Made by a program: the position numbers and the translations under genes. Of a stretch of 64,000 nucleotides of DNA, positions 1 to 9,414 are shown in pieces; the first letter of the stretch is position 1; every line of letters starts with the position of its first letter. Source of the DNA: Leptospiraceae bacterium (GTDB taxonomy: Bacteria > Spirochaetota > Leptospiria > Leptospirales > Leptonemataceae); the NCBI GenBank assembly GCA_026418015.1, contig JAOACE010000008.1, positions 62,001-126,000 of the forward strand. The letters run 5' to 3'. The notes beneath the pieces were generated by a model. It was given only the letters and a program-made list of their open reading frames with translations. It was not told where the DNA came from and did not search any database.

Positions 1-2500
1 ACTCTGTTGCCAATTTTATCCTTTGTGCTTCTCCTCCGGATAAGGTTGTAGCTGGCTGACCCAATTTTATATAATCTAATCCAACACGAATTAGCGTTTC
101 AAGTTTATTTTTTATCTGAGGAATATTTTCGAAGAAATGATAAGCATCTTCAACAGTCATTTCTAACACATCATAAATATTTTTATCTTTGTATTTGATC
201 TGCAATGTTTCTTTGTTGAATCGTTTTCCATTACAAACATCACAGGTTATATATACATCGGGTAAAAAATGCATTTCTATTTTTAGAATCCCCGCTCCTT
301 GACAATTTTCGCATCTTCCTCCTTTTACGTTAAAACTAAAACGCCCTGGTTTATATCCATGAAGTTTAGAATCAGGTAAATTGGCAAACAACTCTCTTAT
401 GGGCGTAAAGACTCCTGTATAAGTGGCTGGATTGGAACGCGGAGTTCTTCCGATAGGTTCTTGATCGATTGCAATCACTTTATCGATATGTTCCAAACCT
501 TCGATTTTGTCGTATTTACCTGCTAGTATATGAGGGTTTGATTCTCTTAATATTCCTTTGTACAAAATATCATACACAAGAGTTGATTTTCCCGATCCAG
601 AAACACCTGTAATGCAAATAAATTTACCTAAGGGAAATCGAACATCAAGATTTTTTAGGTTATTTTCTTTTGCTCCTCGTATGATCAAATATTTACCATT
701 TCCTTCGCGACGCTTTTCTGGGACGGGTATAACAAGTCGTTTTGATAAATATTTGCCCGTTAAACTATCAGGATGTTTTTTTATCTCTTCCGGTGAGCCT
801 TCTGCAACAATAAAACCACCATGGATACCAGCACCAGGTCCCAAATCAATGATGTGATCACATTCTAACATTGTTTCTTCGTCATGTTCAACAACTAATA
901 CAGTATTCCCTGTGTCGCGTAAGTTTTTTAACGTTTCGATTAATTTTGCATTATCTCGCTGGTGTAATCCAATAGATGGTTCATCTAAAATATAAATAAC
1001 CCCCATGAGGGAAGAACCAATTTGTGTTGCTAAACGAATTCTTTGTGCTTCTCCTCCCGACAATGTACCTGCTGATCGCGATAAAGTTAAATATCCCACC
1101 CCAACGTTGTTAAGAAACTCTAATCGTTTTTTTATTTCTTGTATGACTCTTCCCACTACTTTGATTTCGTAATCACTCAAAGTTATATGATTAAAAAAAG
1201 TTAGTAAGTTTTCTATGGTCATATCGACAATTTCCGAAATGTTTTTCCCATGGAACTTTACAGCTAAGGATTCTGGTTTTAAACGTTTCCCCAAACAGAG
1301 GGGGCACGTTTTTTCTATCATAAATTTACTGTACCATTCCCTTATCTCTTCGGATTTGGTTTCGTTAAAACGTCTTTGTAAACCTGGAATAATCCCTTCG
1401 AAAATCATAAATCCTTTTTCGTAATACCCATACAAGATGGCTTTTTGGATCTCTGGTTTTAAGGTTTGCCAAGGTTTTTTTAGATCAAACTTTAATATCT
1501 TTGCTAACTTTTCGAATTTTGGGAAAATATATTTTGACTCATCAATCTCGCCAAAAACTTCAATTGCTCCTTCTAAAATTGATTTATAGGGATTGCGAAT
1601 GATTAAGTTTTCGTCGAACTCTAAGAGAACACCAAGTCCACTACAATTAGGACATGCTCCTAAGGGAGAGTTAAAGGAAAAGCTTACTGGTTTTGGCTCT
1701 GGGATAGAAATTTCGCAGTGATGACAATATAACTTCGTTGAAAAAAAATGTTCTTTGGGTTGATTATCAGATTGTTCAAGTATGATGACAGTATTATTTC
1801 CTTCGCGTAAAGCTAATTCTACGCTATCTACCAAGCGGCTTCTGTTATCTTCGCGTAAAACGAGTCTATCAATCACTAAATCGATGTTGTGCTTTTTGTT
1901 TTTATCGATTTTGACCTTTTTTTGATCTAAAATTTCGTCAATTTCGTAGATTTGATTATCTACACGAACGCGTAAAAAACCACTTTTTTTAGCAGATTCA
2001 AAAATATCTTTATGCTCCCCTTTTTTGTTGACGATCAATGGTGCTAAGATTTGAATTTTTGTGTTTTCTTTTAGTTGATAAATTTTATCGATGATTTGAT
2101 CGATGGTCGTTGCTTCGACTAATCTTCCACACTGATGACAATGAGGAATACCAGCATTCCCATACAACAAACGTAAATAATCATAAATTTCTGTTACCGT
2201 GCCCACAGTGGATCGAGGATTTTTATGAGTAGTTTTTTGTTCGATGGATATAGCTGGACTTAAACCTTCGATAATATCGACATCAGGTTTATTCATCTGT
2301 TCTAAAAACTGTCTTGCATAAGCGCTTAAAGATTCTACATATCGTCTTTGACCTTCTGCATAAATGGTATCAAAAGCAAGGGAAGATTTTCCAGAACCCG
2401 ATACACCTGTTATCACTACAAATTGATTTCTTGGAATTTTTAAAGAAATATTTTTTAAATTATGCTCTCTTGCACCCTGTATAATAATATGATCCAGCAT
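1..2500 (-). CDS. uvrA: UvrA, excinuclease ABC subunit A (3' end outside window)
   Basis: UvrA is the damage-sensing ATPase of nucleotide excision repair; it loads UvrB on bulky or UV lesions. The reverse strand opens at 2500 with [17 protein letters not shown], the conserved UvrA start, followed by the first Walker A ([14 protein letters not shown]). Paired CxxC zinc-binding cysteines follow further in. The second ABC signature, LSGGEAQR, lies at the window edge, so about 830 of roughly 940 residues are present. A TATAAT-like box lies upstream. Its neighbour on the other strand is a nuclease-like gene. The frame is intact throughout. Identity is very sure; only the C-terminus is unseen. Confidence 0.96.
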   Translation of the reverse strand, partial: MLDHIIIQGAREHNLKNISLKIPRNQFVVITGVSGSGKSSLAFDTIYAEGQRRYVESLSAYARQFLEQMNKPDVDIIEGLSPAISIEQKTTHKNPRSTVGTVTEIYDYLRLLYGNAGIPHCHQCGRLVEATTIDQIIDKIYQLKENTKIQILAPLIVNKKGEHKDIFESAKKSGFLRVRVDNQIYEIDEILDQKKVKIDKNKKHNIDLVIDRLVLREDNRSRLVDSVELALREGNNTVIILEQSDNQPKEHFFSTKLYCHHCEISIPEPKPVSFSFNSPLGACPNCSGLGVLLEFDENLIIRNPYKSILEGAIEVFGEIDESKYIFPKFEKLAKILKFDLKKPWQTLKPEIQKAILYGYYEKGFMIFEGIIPGLQRRFNETKSEEIREWYSKFMIEKTCPLCLGKRLKPESLAVKFHGKNISEIVDMTIENLLTFFNHITLSDYEIKVVGRVIQEIKKRLEFLNNVGVGYLTLSRSAGTLSGGEAQRIRLATQIGSSLMGVIYILDEPSIGLHQRDNAKLIETLKNLRDTGNTVLVVEHDEETMLECDHIIDLGPGAGIHGGFIVAEGSPEEIKKHPDSLTGKYLSKRLVIPVPEKRREGNGKYLIIRGAKENNLKNLDVRFPLGKFICITGVSGSGKSTLVYDILYKGILRESNPHILAGKYDKIEGLEHIDKVIAIDQEPIGRTPRSNPATYTGVFTPIRELFANLPDSKLHGYKPGRFSFNVKGGRCENCQGAGILKIEMHFLPDVYITCDVCNGKRFNKETLQIKYKDKNIYDVLEMTVEDAYHFFENIPQIKNKLETLIRVGLDYIKLGQPATTLSGGEAQRIKLATE

Positions 2501-2551
2501 AAAGACAAAATTTTTTGCATTTCTTGATTATAAATAAAAAAAGCTTGAAAA

Positions 2552-3214
2552 TTGAATAAAATATTTTATATTGAAAATGTGCTTAATATAAAGGAAGAAA
2601 TTTTATATAAAAAAAAGAAAAATATTCCAGAAATTTTTATCTATGAATATGTAAATGGAAATCCAATTTTTTATAAAGATTATAAAAAAATATTAGAAAA
2701 AATAAAAAAACATAAAAAACTTTCAGAAAAAATGATTCTGGATTCTATGGGTTCAGGTTATCAACAATGGAAAATTATTGATTTAATCTTAGAATTTTTA
2801 TATAAAAATATAAATACAAAAAAATATCGAATTGCAACCAATGAAGCTGGTTTTCAGATAAATAAAAATCATTGGCGAAGTCTTGATATTGCTATTTTCG
2901 AAAAATCTGCTCTAAAAATTTATGATCTACAATCCTTTAATGGCTATATTGATATTCCTCCATTAATAGTAATAGAAGTAGATACAAAAGCTGATCTGGA
3001 ATCCTTTGATGGAACTTTTGACTATATAAAACAAAAAACAGAAGATTTATTAAATGCAAATGTTCAAAAAGTGATCTGGTATACTACCAATGATGAACGT
3101 GTTTTAATCGCAGAATCAGAAAAAGACTGGATATTATCTCGATGGGATAAAGATATTATGATTTTAGATCAAACCATTCTAAATCTCACTAAATTAATAC
3201 AAAATAATAAATAA
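2552..3214 (+). CDS. Uma2-type PD-(D/E)XK nuclease-like protein
   Basis: A 220-residue protein of the Uma2 (DUF820) family, a restriction-endonuclease-like fold whose cellular role is not established. The core is visible in the second half: RSLDIAIFE (first acidic strand), LIVIEVDTKAD (the E-V strand, less canonical than EVLSPS), then YIKQKTEDLLNANVQKVIWY, the lysine and Gly-Val-like turn that precede the final strands. The first 70 residues are Lys-rich and show no recognisable domain. The listed start is TTG; no better ATG precedes the conserved core and a GTG lies nine codons later. It is divergent from uvrA and convergent with a broken gene. Family assignment is from the motif pattern only. 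Confidence 0.7.
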   Translation: MNKIFYIENVLNIKEEILYKKKKNIPEIFIYEYVNGNPIFYKDYKKILEKIKKHKKLSEKMILDSMGSGYQQWKIIDLILEFLYKNINTKKYRIATNEAGFQINKNHWRSLDIAIFEKSALKIYDLQSFNGYIDIPPLIVIEVDTKADLESFDGTFDYIKQKTEDLLNANVQKVIWYTTNDERVLIAESEKDWILSRWDKDIMILDQTILNLTKLIQNNK

Positions 3215-3225
3215 TATAATATAAA

Positions 3226-3281
3226 AATTTATAAAATTATCAAAAATTATGTCTTAATTCATAAATTTAATTTTATAAATT
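3226..3281. repeat. 14-bp perfect inverted repeat between convergent genes
   Basis: AATTTATAAAATTA at 3226-3239 is exactly inverted at 3268-3281, with a 28-base loop. It sits between the stop of the Uma2-like gene (3214) and the stop of the decayed gene (3284). It could form a bidirectional transcription stop, but an all-A/T stem is weak and could arise by chance in DNA this A+T-rich. Confidence 0.4.
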
Positions 3282-3283
3282 AC

Positions 3284-4073
3284 TTATCTATGTATTAAGT
3301 ACTCAATTCCAATATTGAAATTTGCTTCGTTTAGAGCTGTTCTTGTTCTAAAAAAATATTTATGAACAAAATCTATTCCAATATCAAGACCTAGTCTTTC
3401 ATTTAAACCAGTTTTGAATCTAGGACCCAATGTTAATCGAAAAACTCGACTTTCCAAACTTGTAGCAAAACCAATACCAATACCTAATCTTGGATAAAGA
3501 TAAAAATTACGAAAAACTTTATCTAAAAAGATATAAAAATATAAATTTAAACTATTAATTTGCTCTTTAATGGTTTTAGATGTATCCAGAACACTTAATA
3601 GAATATATGGATAATTTTTCTGAAAAATACTATTTATATCAGAAGAATACTGCCCGTCATATAAAAAAGAATTTATCATAATCCATTCTAATAGAAAATT
3701 ATCTCTTAACCCAGTAATAGTCTGATTTTCCCTATTCCATTCTAATTTTAATCCTGCAATGCCAGCAAAATTTAAATCTAAAGATAGTACAAAATTTTTT
3801 GTATTCAATTCTGTTTTTTTTACATTAGAATAAAAATAGAAATATTGGATCTTTTGTTCTATACTTCCATAATTTAAAACATTATATTGATTTATAATAT
3901 CTGGGAATGTTTAATTTTTATTCAAATTTTTAATATTATTATATTCACTTCCAGAATATAATAATCCATTACCTCCCATAATTCCTGTAAATAACCTTAC
4001 ACCATCTGCAAGTAATGATTTATAATTTAAAATAGTTAAAATCATAAATATATAAAATTTGTAATTTCTTCAT
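3284..4073 (-). pseudogene. Decayed outer-membrane-type protein (frameshift plus stop)
   Basis: A strong Shine-Dalgarno (GAGGAG) precedes ATG at 4073, which starts MKKLQILYI, then runs into a stop after 17 codons. Shifting one base gives a normal signal peptide continuation (FMILTILNYKSLLA, then DGVRLFTG) from about 4045. That frame is closed by TAA at 3911-3913 and then stays open to 3284. The open remainder (about 175 residues) ends in alternating beta-strand-like segments such as LGIGIGFATSLESRVFRLTLGPRF and closes near GIEYLI, as in small outer-membrane barrels or spirochaetal surface proteins. One frameshift and one nonsense codon therefore separate a good translation start from its body. 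I do not recognise the family. Sequencing error is the alternative explanation. Confidence 0.65.
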
Positions 4074-4790
4074 AAACTCTCCTCAAACTATTTCTCTTTA
4101 ATTTTTAGACTTATAATAATATATTTTTGTTCTAAAAAAAAATTAATCTGGTAATTTTATAGAAATAAATTCATATTCAGTATTATTATTGGATCTACAT
4201 TTATATTTACTATGTCTGCTTTTTGCAAAATAAGGAAATCTAAATATAAATAAAACAAAACTAATTAGAATAACTATCAAAATCCAAGAGTATTCATTAA
4301 AAAAAGAAATAATTTTTTTTAATATATCACAATTAAAAAAAAATATTTTTACTAACAATAACAAAATCCAAATAATGCATATAACCAAACTCAAAATTAA
4401 ATTTATTTTCGAAATAGAGTATGGATATTCAGATAATATATTCCAAAATGTTTTATTACTATGACGAATCGTTTTTAATAATGGGCCTGTTACAATATCT
4501 TCTAAATAACTTACATGAGCCTCCCAGTTTTCCTGCCAGAATTTGCTTCCTCGATTGGCTAAATAAAATCCACAAGAAAACAAAATCCCCATTAAATTTA
4601 TTATTATTAAAATAAAAAATAAATATGAATCATCTTGCAGCTTTTTTATTATAATTAATTTAAATAAACCACTATATAATGTTATTAAAACTGTTATAAA
4701 ACCCCAGAAATATAATGCTCTTTTCCAGTATAATTCAATTTCAAATTTTCTTAAATCATGTGCATATTTTAATGCTTCTTTAAATATTTT

Positions 4791-4799
4791 TATAGAATC
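4791..4799. repeat. Target-site duplication, left copy (TATAGAATC)
   Basis: TATAGAATC here is repeated exactly at 4976-4984, directly flanking the 176-bp insertion. In the reading frame of the broken membrane-protein gene each copy encodes Asp-Ser-Ile, so the original codons can be reconstructed. Confidence 0.75.
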
Positions 4800-4975
4800 G
4801 GCTCTGTTGCATAAAATTTAATTATTTGCTATTTATAAAAATATTTCTCAACATTTTTAGACAATTATTCTTAATATGAAAGAACAGTGAATTTTTAAAT
4901 ATATGTTGGTATTATTTGAAAAAATTTCGCCTTTATAAAAATTATGCTTTAAAATGGTTGTTTTGCAACAAAGTT
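4800..4975. mobile_element. 176-bp non-coding insertion (MITE or IS remnant)
   Basis: The element starts GGCTCTGTTGCATAAAA and ends TTTTGCAACAAAGTT. The two ends are imperfect inverted repeats sharing CTNTGTTGCA. The end sequence resembles IS6-type termini (GGTTCTGTTGCAAA), although IS6 elements normally duplicate 8 bp and here 9 bp are repeated. No reading frame of use lies inside, so it is a miniature element or an internally deleted insertion sequence that depends on a transposase elsewhere. It is inserted in a RipA-like gene and flanked by TATAGAATC on both sides. Confidence 0.7.
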
Positions 4976-4984
4976 TATAGAATC
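4976..4984. repeat. Target-site duplication, right copy (TATAGAATC)
   Basis: Exact second copy of the 9-bp sequence found at 4791-4799; together they mark the insertion boundaries. Confidence 0.75.
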
Positions 4985-5220
4985 TTTTTTAAAAGAGTTT
5001 TGCTATAGTTTTCCACGACTATTTTGTACTACCTCTAAAAAACGATTATAATATTTTTCTTGGCTCTTAGGTATACAACCTTCATCATTTTGTTGATTAT
5101 TTTGTTCATTTTGTTCAGGTTGATTATTTTGTTGATTGTTATCTCTATTATTACACATATAATATTATTATCGAATTTGGAATATTAAATATAAAGTAGT
5201 TAAGATATTTTTAATATTTT

Positions 5221-5272
5221 TGTCATAACTATATAAAAAACATTGGACAATTTTAAATAGTATTAATATATT
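5221..5272 (+). promoter_or_regulatory. Light-island operator 1 and promoter of the DUF1295 operon
   Basis: TGTC at 5221-5224 and GACA at 5246-5249 are 21 bases apart, with an A-rich centre (CTATATAAAAAA). The right half-site belongs to a -35 box TGGACA (5244-5249), followed by 17 bases and a -10 box TATATT (5267-5272). The start codon at 5279 is only six bases beyond, so the transcript should be leaderless. The same TGTC-N21-GACA arrangement recurs at 8544, 13945 and 16961; this site matches the 13945 site at 23 of 29 positions. Confidence 0.65.
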
Positions 5273-5278
5273 GGAATT

Positions 5279-6088
5279 ATGTTTTTAGAAAATCATTTAA
5301 TTCAAATTGTATTAATAACAATATTATTGTGTTTTTTAGTAATGAGTTTATTATTCATACTGGGAAAAATTTTTAATAATATGGCAATAGTTGATTTTGG
5401 CTGGAGTATTAATTTTAGTTTAATAGCTTTTTATTTGATACATACAACTAAAGAAATATCAAAAATCAGTTTGATATTTTATATAATGGTTATTATATGG
5501 AGCTTTCGATTAGCATTTTATTTATTATTTACAAGAATCCTTTTTAAACCCGAAGAAGGAAGATATCTTAAATTAAGAGAAAAATGGAAAAAACATTTAG
5601 ATGTAAAATTTTTTATATTTTTTCAATTTCAGGCAATTACAAATGTTATATTAAGTGTTCCATTATTTTTAACTTTATATCAAAATAAGGAAATTCAAAT
5701 AAACCATTATATAGCAATAATAATATTTATTATTGGTTTTATAGGAGAATCTATTGCAGATTTTCATTTATATTATTTTAAAAAAAATCCAAACAATAAA
5801 AATAAAACATTAAAAACAGGTTTATGGAAATATTCCCGACATCCAAATTATTTTTTTGAGCTTGTTATATGGTTTTCTTTTGGATTATACCATATCAACT
5901 TAGAATATGGTTATGTAGCCTTTGTATCATTTTTTATATTACTATTTTTTATCTTGAAAATTACTGGTATCCCTGCAACAGAAGAACAGAATCTTTCGAG
6001 TAAAGGAGAAGATTATAAAAATTATATAGAAAACACTTCGCCATTAATACCATTACCACATAAATTATATAAAAAACTAAAAAAATAA
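5279..6088 (+). CDS. DUF1295 membrane protein (steroid reductase/ICMT-like fold)
   Basis: A 269-residue integral membrane protein with about six hydrophobic helices. The C-terminal half carries the DUF1295 signature: GLWKYSRHPNYFFELVIWFSFG (roughly residues 180-202) and the later ITGIPATEEQN segment. The family is related to 3-oxo-5-alpha-steroid 4-dehydrogenases and isoprenylcysteine methyltransferases and is thought to act on membrane lipids. It starts an operon with a cyclopropane-synthase-like methyltransferase 16 bases downstream. In proteobacterial light or singlet-oxygen regulons DUF1295 genes keep similar company. A lipid reductase role fits, but the substrate is unknown. Confidence 0.85.
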   Translation: MFLENHLIQIVLITILLCFLVMSLLFILGKIFNNMAIVDFGWSINFSLIAFYLIHTTKEISKISLIFYIMVIIWSFRLAFYLLFTRILFKPEEGRYLKLREKWKKHLDVKFFIFFQFQAITNVILSVPLFLTLYQNKEIQINHYIAIIIFIIGFIGESIADFHLYYFKKNPNNKNKTLKTGLWKYSRHPNYFFELVIWFSFGLYHINLEYGYVAFVSFFILLFFILKITGIPATEEQNLSSKGEDYKNYIENTSPLIPLPHKLYKKLKK

Positions 6089-6104
6089 AATAGGAGATAT
6101 ATAT

Positions 6105-7124
6105 ATGCAAGATACCATATTAAAAACGGGATTGATTCCAGATTTTGCTTTAAGAATAATTATTAATAAATTAAATAAAAAACGATTAAAAACAGAAGAT
6201 GAAAAGGATGTAGAAAAAAATCAAAAAAAAATAATGGATAAAGTTCAGGAGCTAAAACAATCTCCTATTGCTTTAACACCAGATTTAGCTAATGAACAAC
6301 ATTATGAACTTCCTTTTGAATATTTTGATCTAGTATTAGGAAAATATAAAAAATATAGTTGTTGCTATTTTTATGAAAATGAGAACTTAGATCAAGCTGA
6401 AAAAAATATGTTAAATTTATATATAGAACGAGCAGAGATAAAAAATGGGCACAGCATTTTAGATTTAGGATGTGGATGGGGTTCTTTTTCTTTATATTTA
6501 GCAGAACGTTTTCCTAATTCTAAAATTGTAGGAGTTTCCAATTCCCGTCTACAAAAAGAATATATAGAAAAACAAATAAAAAAAAGAAAAATAAAAAATT
6601 TAAAGATTATAAATGCTGATATGAATAATTTTAATATTAAACAAAAATTTGATCGAGTTGTTTCTATTGAGATGTTTGAACATATGAGAAATTATGAATT
6701 ATTACTTAAAAAAATTTCTCAATTTTTAAAAAAAGATGGTCTATTATTTGTTCATATTTTTGTACATAAACAATTTTGTTATTATTACGAAGTAAAAGAT
6801 GAAACGGATTGGATGTCAAAATACTTTTTTACTAATGGTATTATGCCTTCTGCTAATTTATTACATTATTTTCAAGAACATTTAGTAATTGAAAAAGAAT
6901 GGCATGTTAATGGAATCCATTATTATAAAACATCTATGGAATGGTTAAAAAATCATAAAAAATATAAAAAAGAAATCTTAGATATTTTTAAAAATTATTA
7001 TAATGATCCATTATTATGGTATTATCGATGGTATATCTTTTATCTTGCGGTTGCAGAATTTTTTAAAACCAATCAGGGAAATGAATGGTTTGTAGCTCAT
7101 TATTTATTTAAGAAAAAATCGTAA
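6105..7124 (+). CDS. Cyclopropane-synthase-family SAM methyltransferase (CNMT-like)
   Basis: A 339-residue S-adenosylmethionine methyltransferase of the COG2230 superfamily. Motif I is ILDLGCGWGSF (118-128). MFEHM (190-194) carries the conserved glutamate. C86 in YSCCYF and H217 in LFVHIF align with the catalytic-site Cys and His of E. coli Cfa. The stretch DWMSKYFFTNGIMPS and a WxxNGxHY-like segment are typical of the coclaurine-N-methyltransferase-like branch. GGAGAT precedes the ATG. It is co-transcribed with the DUF1295 gene and its 3' end overlaps the photolyase 3' end by 17 bases. A phospholipid acyl chain is the expected substrate, by inference from the cluster. Confidence 0.85.
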   Translation: MQDTILKTGLIPDFALRIIINKLNKKRLKTEDEKDVEKNQKKIMDKVQELKQSPIALTPDLANEQHYELPFEYFDLVLGKYKKYSCCYFYENENLDQAEKNMLNLYIERAEIKNGHSILDLGCGWGSFSLYLAERFPNSKIVGVSNSRLQKEYIEKQIKKRKIKNLKIINADMNNFNIKQKFDRVVSIEMFEHMRNYELLLKKISQFLKKDGLLFVHIFVHKQFCYYYEVKDETDWMSKYFFTNGIMPSANLLHYFQEHLVIEKEWHVNGIHYYKTSMEWLKNHKKYKKEILDIFKNYYNDPLLWYYRWYIFYLAVAEFFKTNQGNEWFVAHYLFKKKS

Positions 7125-8505
7125 AAAGTTTTATAAATTCTTCTTTTTGTTTCTTATGATCAACCATAGGTTTAGGATATTTTTTTGTTCCTAATTCTGG
7201 AATCCATTTTTTACAGTATTTTGATTCTGGATCAAATTTCTTTTGTTGTAAAACAGGATTAAAAATGCGAAAATATGGGGCAGCATCTACACCTGTCCCG
7301 CTACACCATTGCCAGTTACCTACGTTAGAAGCTAATTCAAAATCCATTAATTTTAAAGCGAAATATCGTTCTCCATATTTCCAATCAATATGTAAGTCCT
7401 TTACAAGAAAATTGGCACAAATCATTCGAACACGATTATGCATATATCCAGTTTGATTTAATTCTCTCATTCCTGCATCTACAAGAGGATAACCTGTTAA
7501 ACCTTTACACCATAATTCAAAATCTTTTTTAGCATTTATGTCCTGATCTGGATTTCTCCAGTATTTTCTTAGATATTGAAATTTCTTATTCCATTCTAAA
7601 TGTTCGCTATAAGGATAATGATATAAAATATACATATAAAATTCTCTCCATATAAGTTCTTCTATAAATGTTTTTGATTCAAAATAAGATTTTTTTATTA
7701 TATCGCGAATACTAACTAAACCAAATCTTAAATAAACACTTAAATGAGATGTTCCTTTTTTTAAATAAGGAAAATCACGTGTACTTTTATAATCTTTTAA
7801 AAAAATTTGATCTAAATGAATTTCTGGCATGATATAATAAGTTTTTTTAAAATTCATTTTATTCAAATCTGGTTCAGGAAATTTATTAACAAAGTAATCT
7901 AAATTTTTATATATATTTTTTAATTTAGAAAATAATTTTATAAAATGATTTTTATATTTTGAAATCATTTCTAAAGAAATAAAATTTTTTATATATTTTT
8001 TAGAGGGATATTCTAATAATATATGTATATCAAATTTTTTAAACCAGGCTTTTTTATATTGAGAATAAACTTTATAAGGTTCTTCCTTTTGATTTAATAA
8101 TTCCTCTTTTTCGAAAATAACTTGATCTTTAAATGAATAAAAACCTATATTTTTCTTTTTACAAAGACTTTGAATTTTATTGTCTCTTTCTATTGCATAA
8201 GGTTCATAATCATGATTAAGATAAACAGAAGAAATTGTTAACGTTTGAAATAATAATAAAAAAATTTCTTCTGGTTTGCCATATAAAATTAACAAAGAAG
8301 AATTATAACTTTCAATTTCTCGTTTTAGAGATATAATTCTATCAAATAAAAAAGAAACACGTCTATCTTCTTCTGGCAAATTTTTTAAAATATAATCATC
8401 AAAAATAAAAATAGGAATTGTAGTTTGATTTTGCTTTAAAGCTTGATAGAGTCCATGATTATCATCTAAACGTAAATCTCTTCTGAACCAAAATATCTGA
8501 AACAT
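7108..8505 (-). CDS. phr: Class I deoxyribodipyrimidine photolyase
   Basis: Photolyase splits UV-induced cyclobutane pyrimidine dimers using blue light. The 465-residue protein starts FWFRRDLRLDDNHGL, the N-terminal antenna-domain signature. It continues through FIEELIWREFYMYIL and carries the FAD-binding block WCKGLTGYPLVDAGMREL, MHNRVRM, and NVGNWQWCSGTGVDAAPYFR near residues 330-420. The tryptophans of the electron-transfer chain are visible. These features favour a CPD photolyase over a cryptochrome. Its promoter is TTGACA-N16-TATTAT with the ATG six bases beyond. It shares its control region with the CarH-like regulator, so light induction is likely. Confidence 0.94.
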   Translation of the reverse strand: MFQIFWFRRDLRLDDNHGLYQALKQNQTTIPIFIFDDYILKNLPEEDRRVSFLFDRIISLKREIESYNSSLLILYGKPEEIFLLLFQTLTISSVYLNHDYEPYAIERDNKIQSLCKKKNIGFYSFKDQVIFEKEELLNQKEEPYKVYSQYKKAWFKKFDIHILLEYPSKKYIKNFISLEMISKYKNHFIKLFSKLKNIYKNLDYFVNKFPEPDLNKMNFKKTYYIMPEIHLDQIFLKDYKSTRDFPYLKKGTSHLSVYLRFGLVSIRDIIKKSYFESKTFIEELIWREFYMYILYHYPYSEHLEWNKKFQYLRKYWRNPDQDINAKKDFELWCKGLTGYPLVDAGMRELNQTGYMHNRVRMICANFLVKDLHIDWKYGERYFALKLMDFELASNVGNWQWCSGTGVDAAPYFRIFNPVLQQKKFDPESKYCKKWIPELGTKKYPKPMVDHKKQKEEFIKLFTIFS

Positions 8506-8511
8506 TATTAC

Positions 8512-8594
8512 ATAATAATTTATTGTTTTTTTTTGTCAAATATTGTCTATGGTTAATAAAAAAGTTTTGACATATTTTTCACTTTGATTATATT
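8512..8594. promoter_or_regulatory. Divergent phr / carH-like promoters with light-island operator 2
   Basis: On the minus strand, phr has -35 TTGACA (8534-8539), 16 bases, and -10 TATTAT (8512-8517), six bases before its ATG. On the plus strand, the regulator gene has -35 TTGACA (8567-8572), 16 bases, and -10 TATATT (8589-8594), five bases before its ATG. Between them lies TGTC (8544-8547), 21 bases, GACA (8569-8572). An extra TGTC at 8534, ten bases (one helical turn) to the left, overlaps the phr -35. A regulator on this site would cover the regulator's own -35 and abut that of phr. Confidence 0.7.
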
Positions 8595-8599
8595 GTATA

Positions 8600-9397
8600 A
8601 TGAAAATGAAATATTTAATTAAAGATTTATCTAATATTACAGGATTAAGTCCAGCAAGAATTAGAAAATGGCAGGAACGTTATCATATATTAAATCCTAA
8701 AAAAAAAGGAAAAAATGGTTATTATTATTACGATAATGAAGATTTAAAAATATTATTATTTTTTAAAAATGAAATAAAAAAAGGAAAAACACCAAAAGAA
8801 ATTTTACAGATTCCCCGAAAAGATATATTATCCAAAGAAATCTATTTCAATGAATTTAATTCAAAAGAAATGCAATTTATTCAATATATCTCTGAATATA
8901 ATTTTAAAGAAATAAAAAATTATTTAGATAAAATTTATAAAACGAAACATTTTTTAAAATGGTTACAAGAAATTCATAATTTAATCATATTAACTGGTAA
9001 AGCATGGGAAAAGAATTTTATAACCATTTCCGAAGAACATACATTTTCCCGATGGATCTATAATTATATTTCCAGTAAAATTGTAAAATTATATCTTTAT
9101 AAAGAACCTATCTGGTTAGTAGCTGTATTTCCCGGTGATCCACATGAATTAGGAGCATTACTACATTTTGCAAAACTACAATATTATAAAATTCCAGCAA
9201 AATTTGTAGGAATGCTTCCAGAAAAAGAATTACTAAATGAAATTAAACAAAATAACTATAAAATAGTTAGTATTAGTATTGTAATTCCTCAGAAAGAGGA
9301 AGCATTGGAAAAATTAAAGAATAAAATACAAAAAATTTCTAATACAGATATTCTTTTTGGTGGATATGGATATAGACTAATGCTACAACAAAATTAA
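8600..9397 (+). CDS. CarH/LitR-type B12-dependent light-sensing MerR regulator
   Basis: A 265-residue transcription factor. Residues 4-75 form a MerR-type winged helix (YLIKDLSNITGLSPARIRKWQERY). Residues 90-160 form the helical cap with the diagnostic W-x9-EH motif (W136, E146, H147). Residues 172-262 form a cobalamin-binding domain with DPHELG (D180, H182, G185), where H182 would be the axial cobalt ligand. In characterised CarH, adenosylcobalamin holds a DNA-bound repressor tetramer in the dark, and light breaks the Co-C bond and releases DNA. All key residues are present, so photosensing is predicted. It heads an operon running to about 13944 and lies next to a TGTC-N21-GACA operator. Confidence 0.88.
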   Translation: MKMKYLIKDLSNITGLSPARIRKWQERYHILNPKKKGKNGYYYYDNEDLKILLFFKNEIKKGKTPKEILQIPRKDILSKEIYFNEFNSKEMQFIQYISEYNFKEIKNYLDKIYKTKHFLKWLQEIHNLIILTGKAWEKNFITISEEHTFSRWIYNYISSKIVKLYLYKEPIWLVAVFPGDPHELGALLHFAKLQYYKIPAKFVGMLPEKELLNEIKQNNYKIVSISIVIPQKEEALEKLKNKIQKISNTDILFGGYGYRLMLQQN

Positions 9398-9414
9398 AAA
9401 TACAAGGAAAAGAA

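Larger units (their letters stand above)
4143..5158 (-). pseudogene. RipA-like membrane protein, disrupted
   Basis: Read leftwards, ATG at 5158 begins a Gln/Asn-rich segment (MCNNRDNNQQNNQPEQ) and meets TAG at 5003-5005. The same frame is then split by the insertion at 4800-4975. After it, the frame resumes without a shift as DSIKIFKEALKYAHDLRKF, EIELYWKRALYFWGF, and later GSKFWQENWEAHVSYLED. These match, from memory, the pattern of RipA-type octameric membrane proteins, with two pairs of hydrophobic helices. Removing the insertion plus one target copy gives about 276 codons with a single internal stop. An internal ATG at 4592 could still yield a 149-residue C-terminal piece, but without the first helix pair it is unlikely to be functional. 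Confidence 0.7.

Noticed and set aside
4421-4615. 64-codon plus-strand frame opposite the RipA-like pseudogene
   Set aside because: Its translation has no pattern, while the opposite strand gives a clear membrane-protein signature that continues on both sides.
5156-5158. Gln/Asn-rich 50-codon frame at the head of the RipA-like pseudogene as a separate small gene
   Set aside because: It is in frame with the rest once the insertion is removed, so it is better read as the N-terminus of the broken gene.
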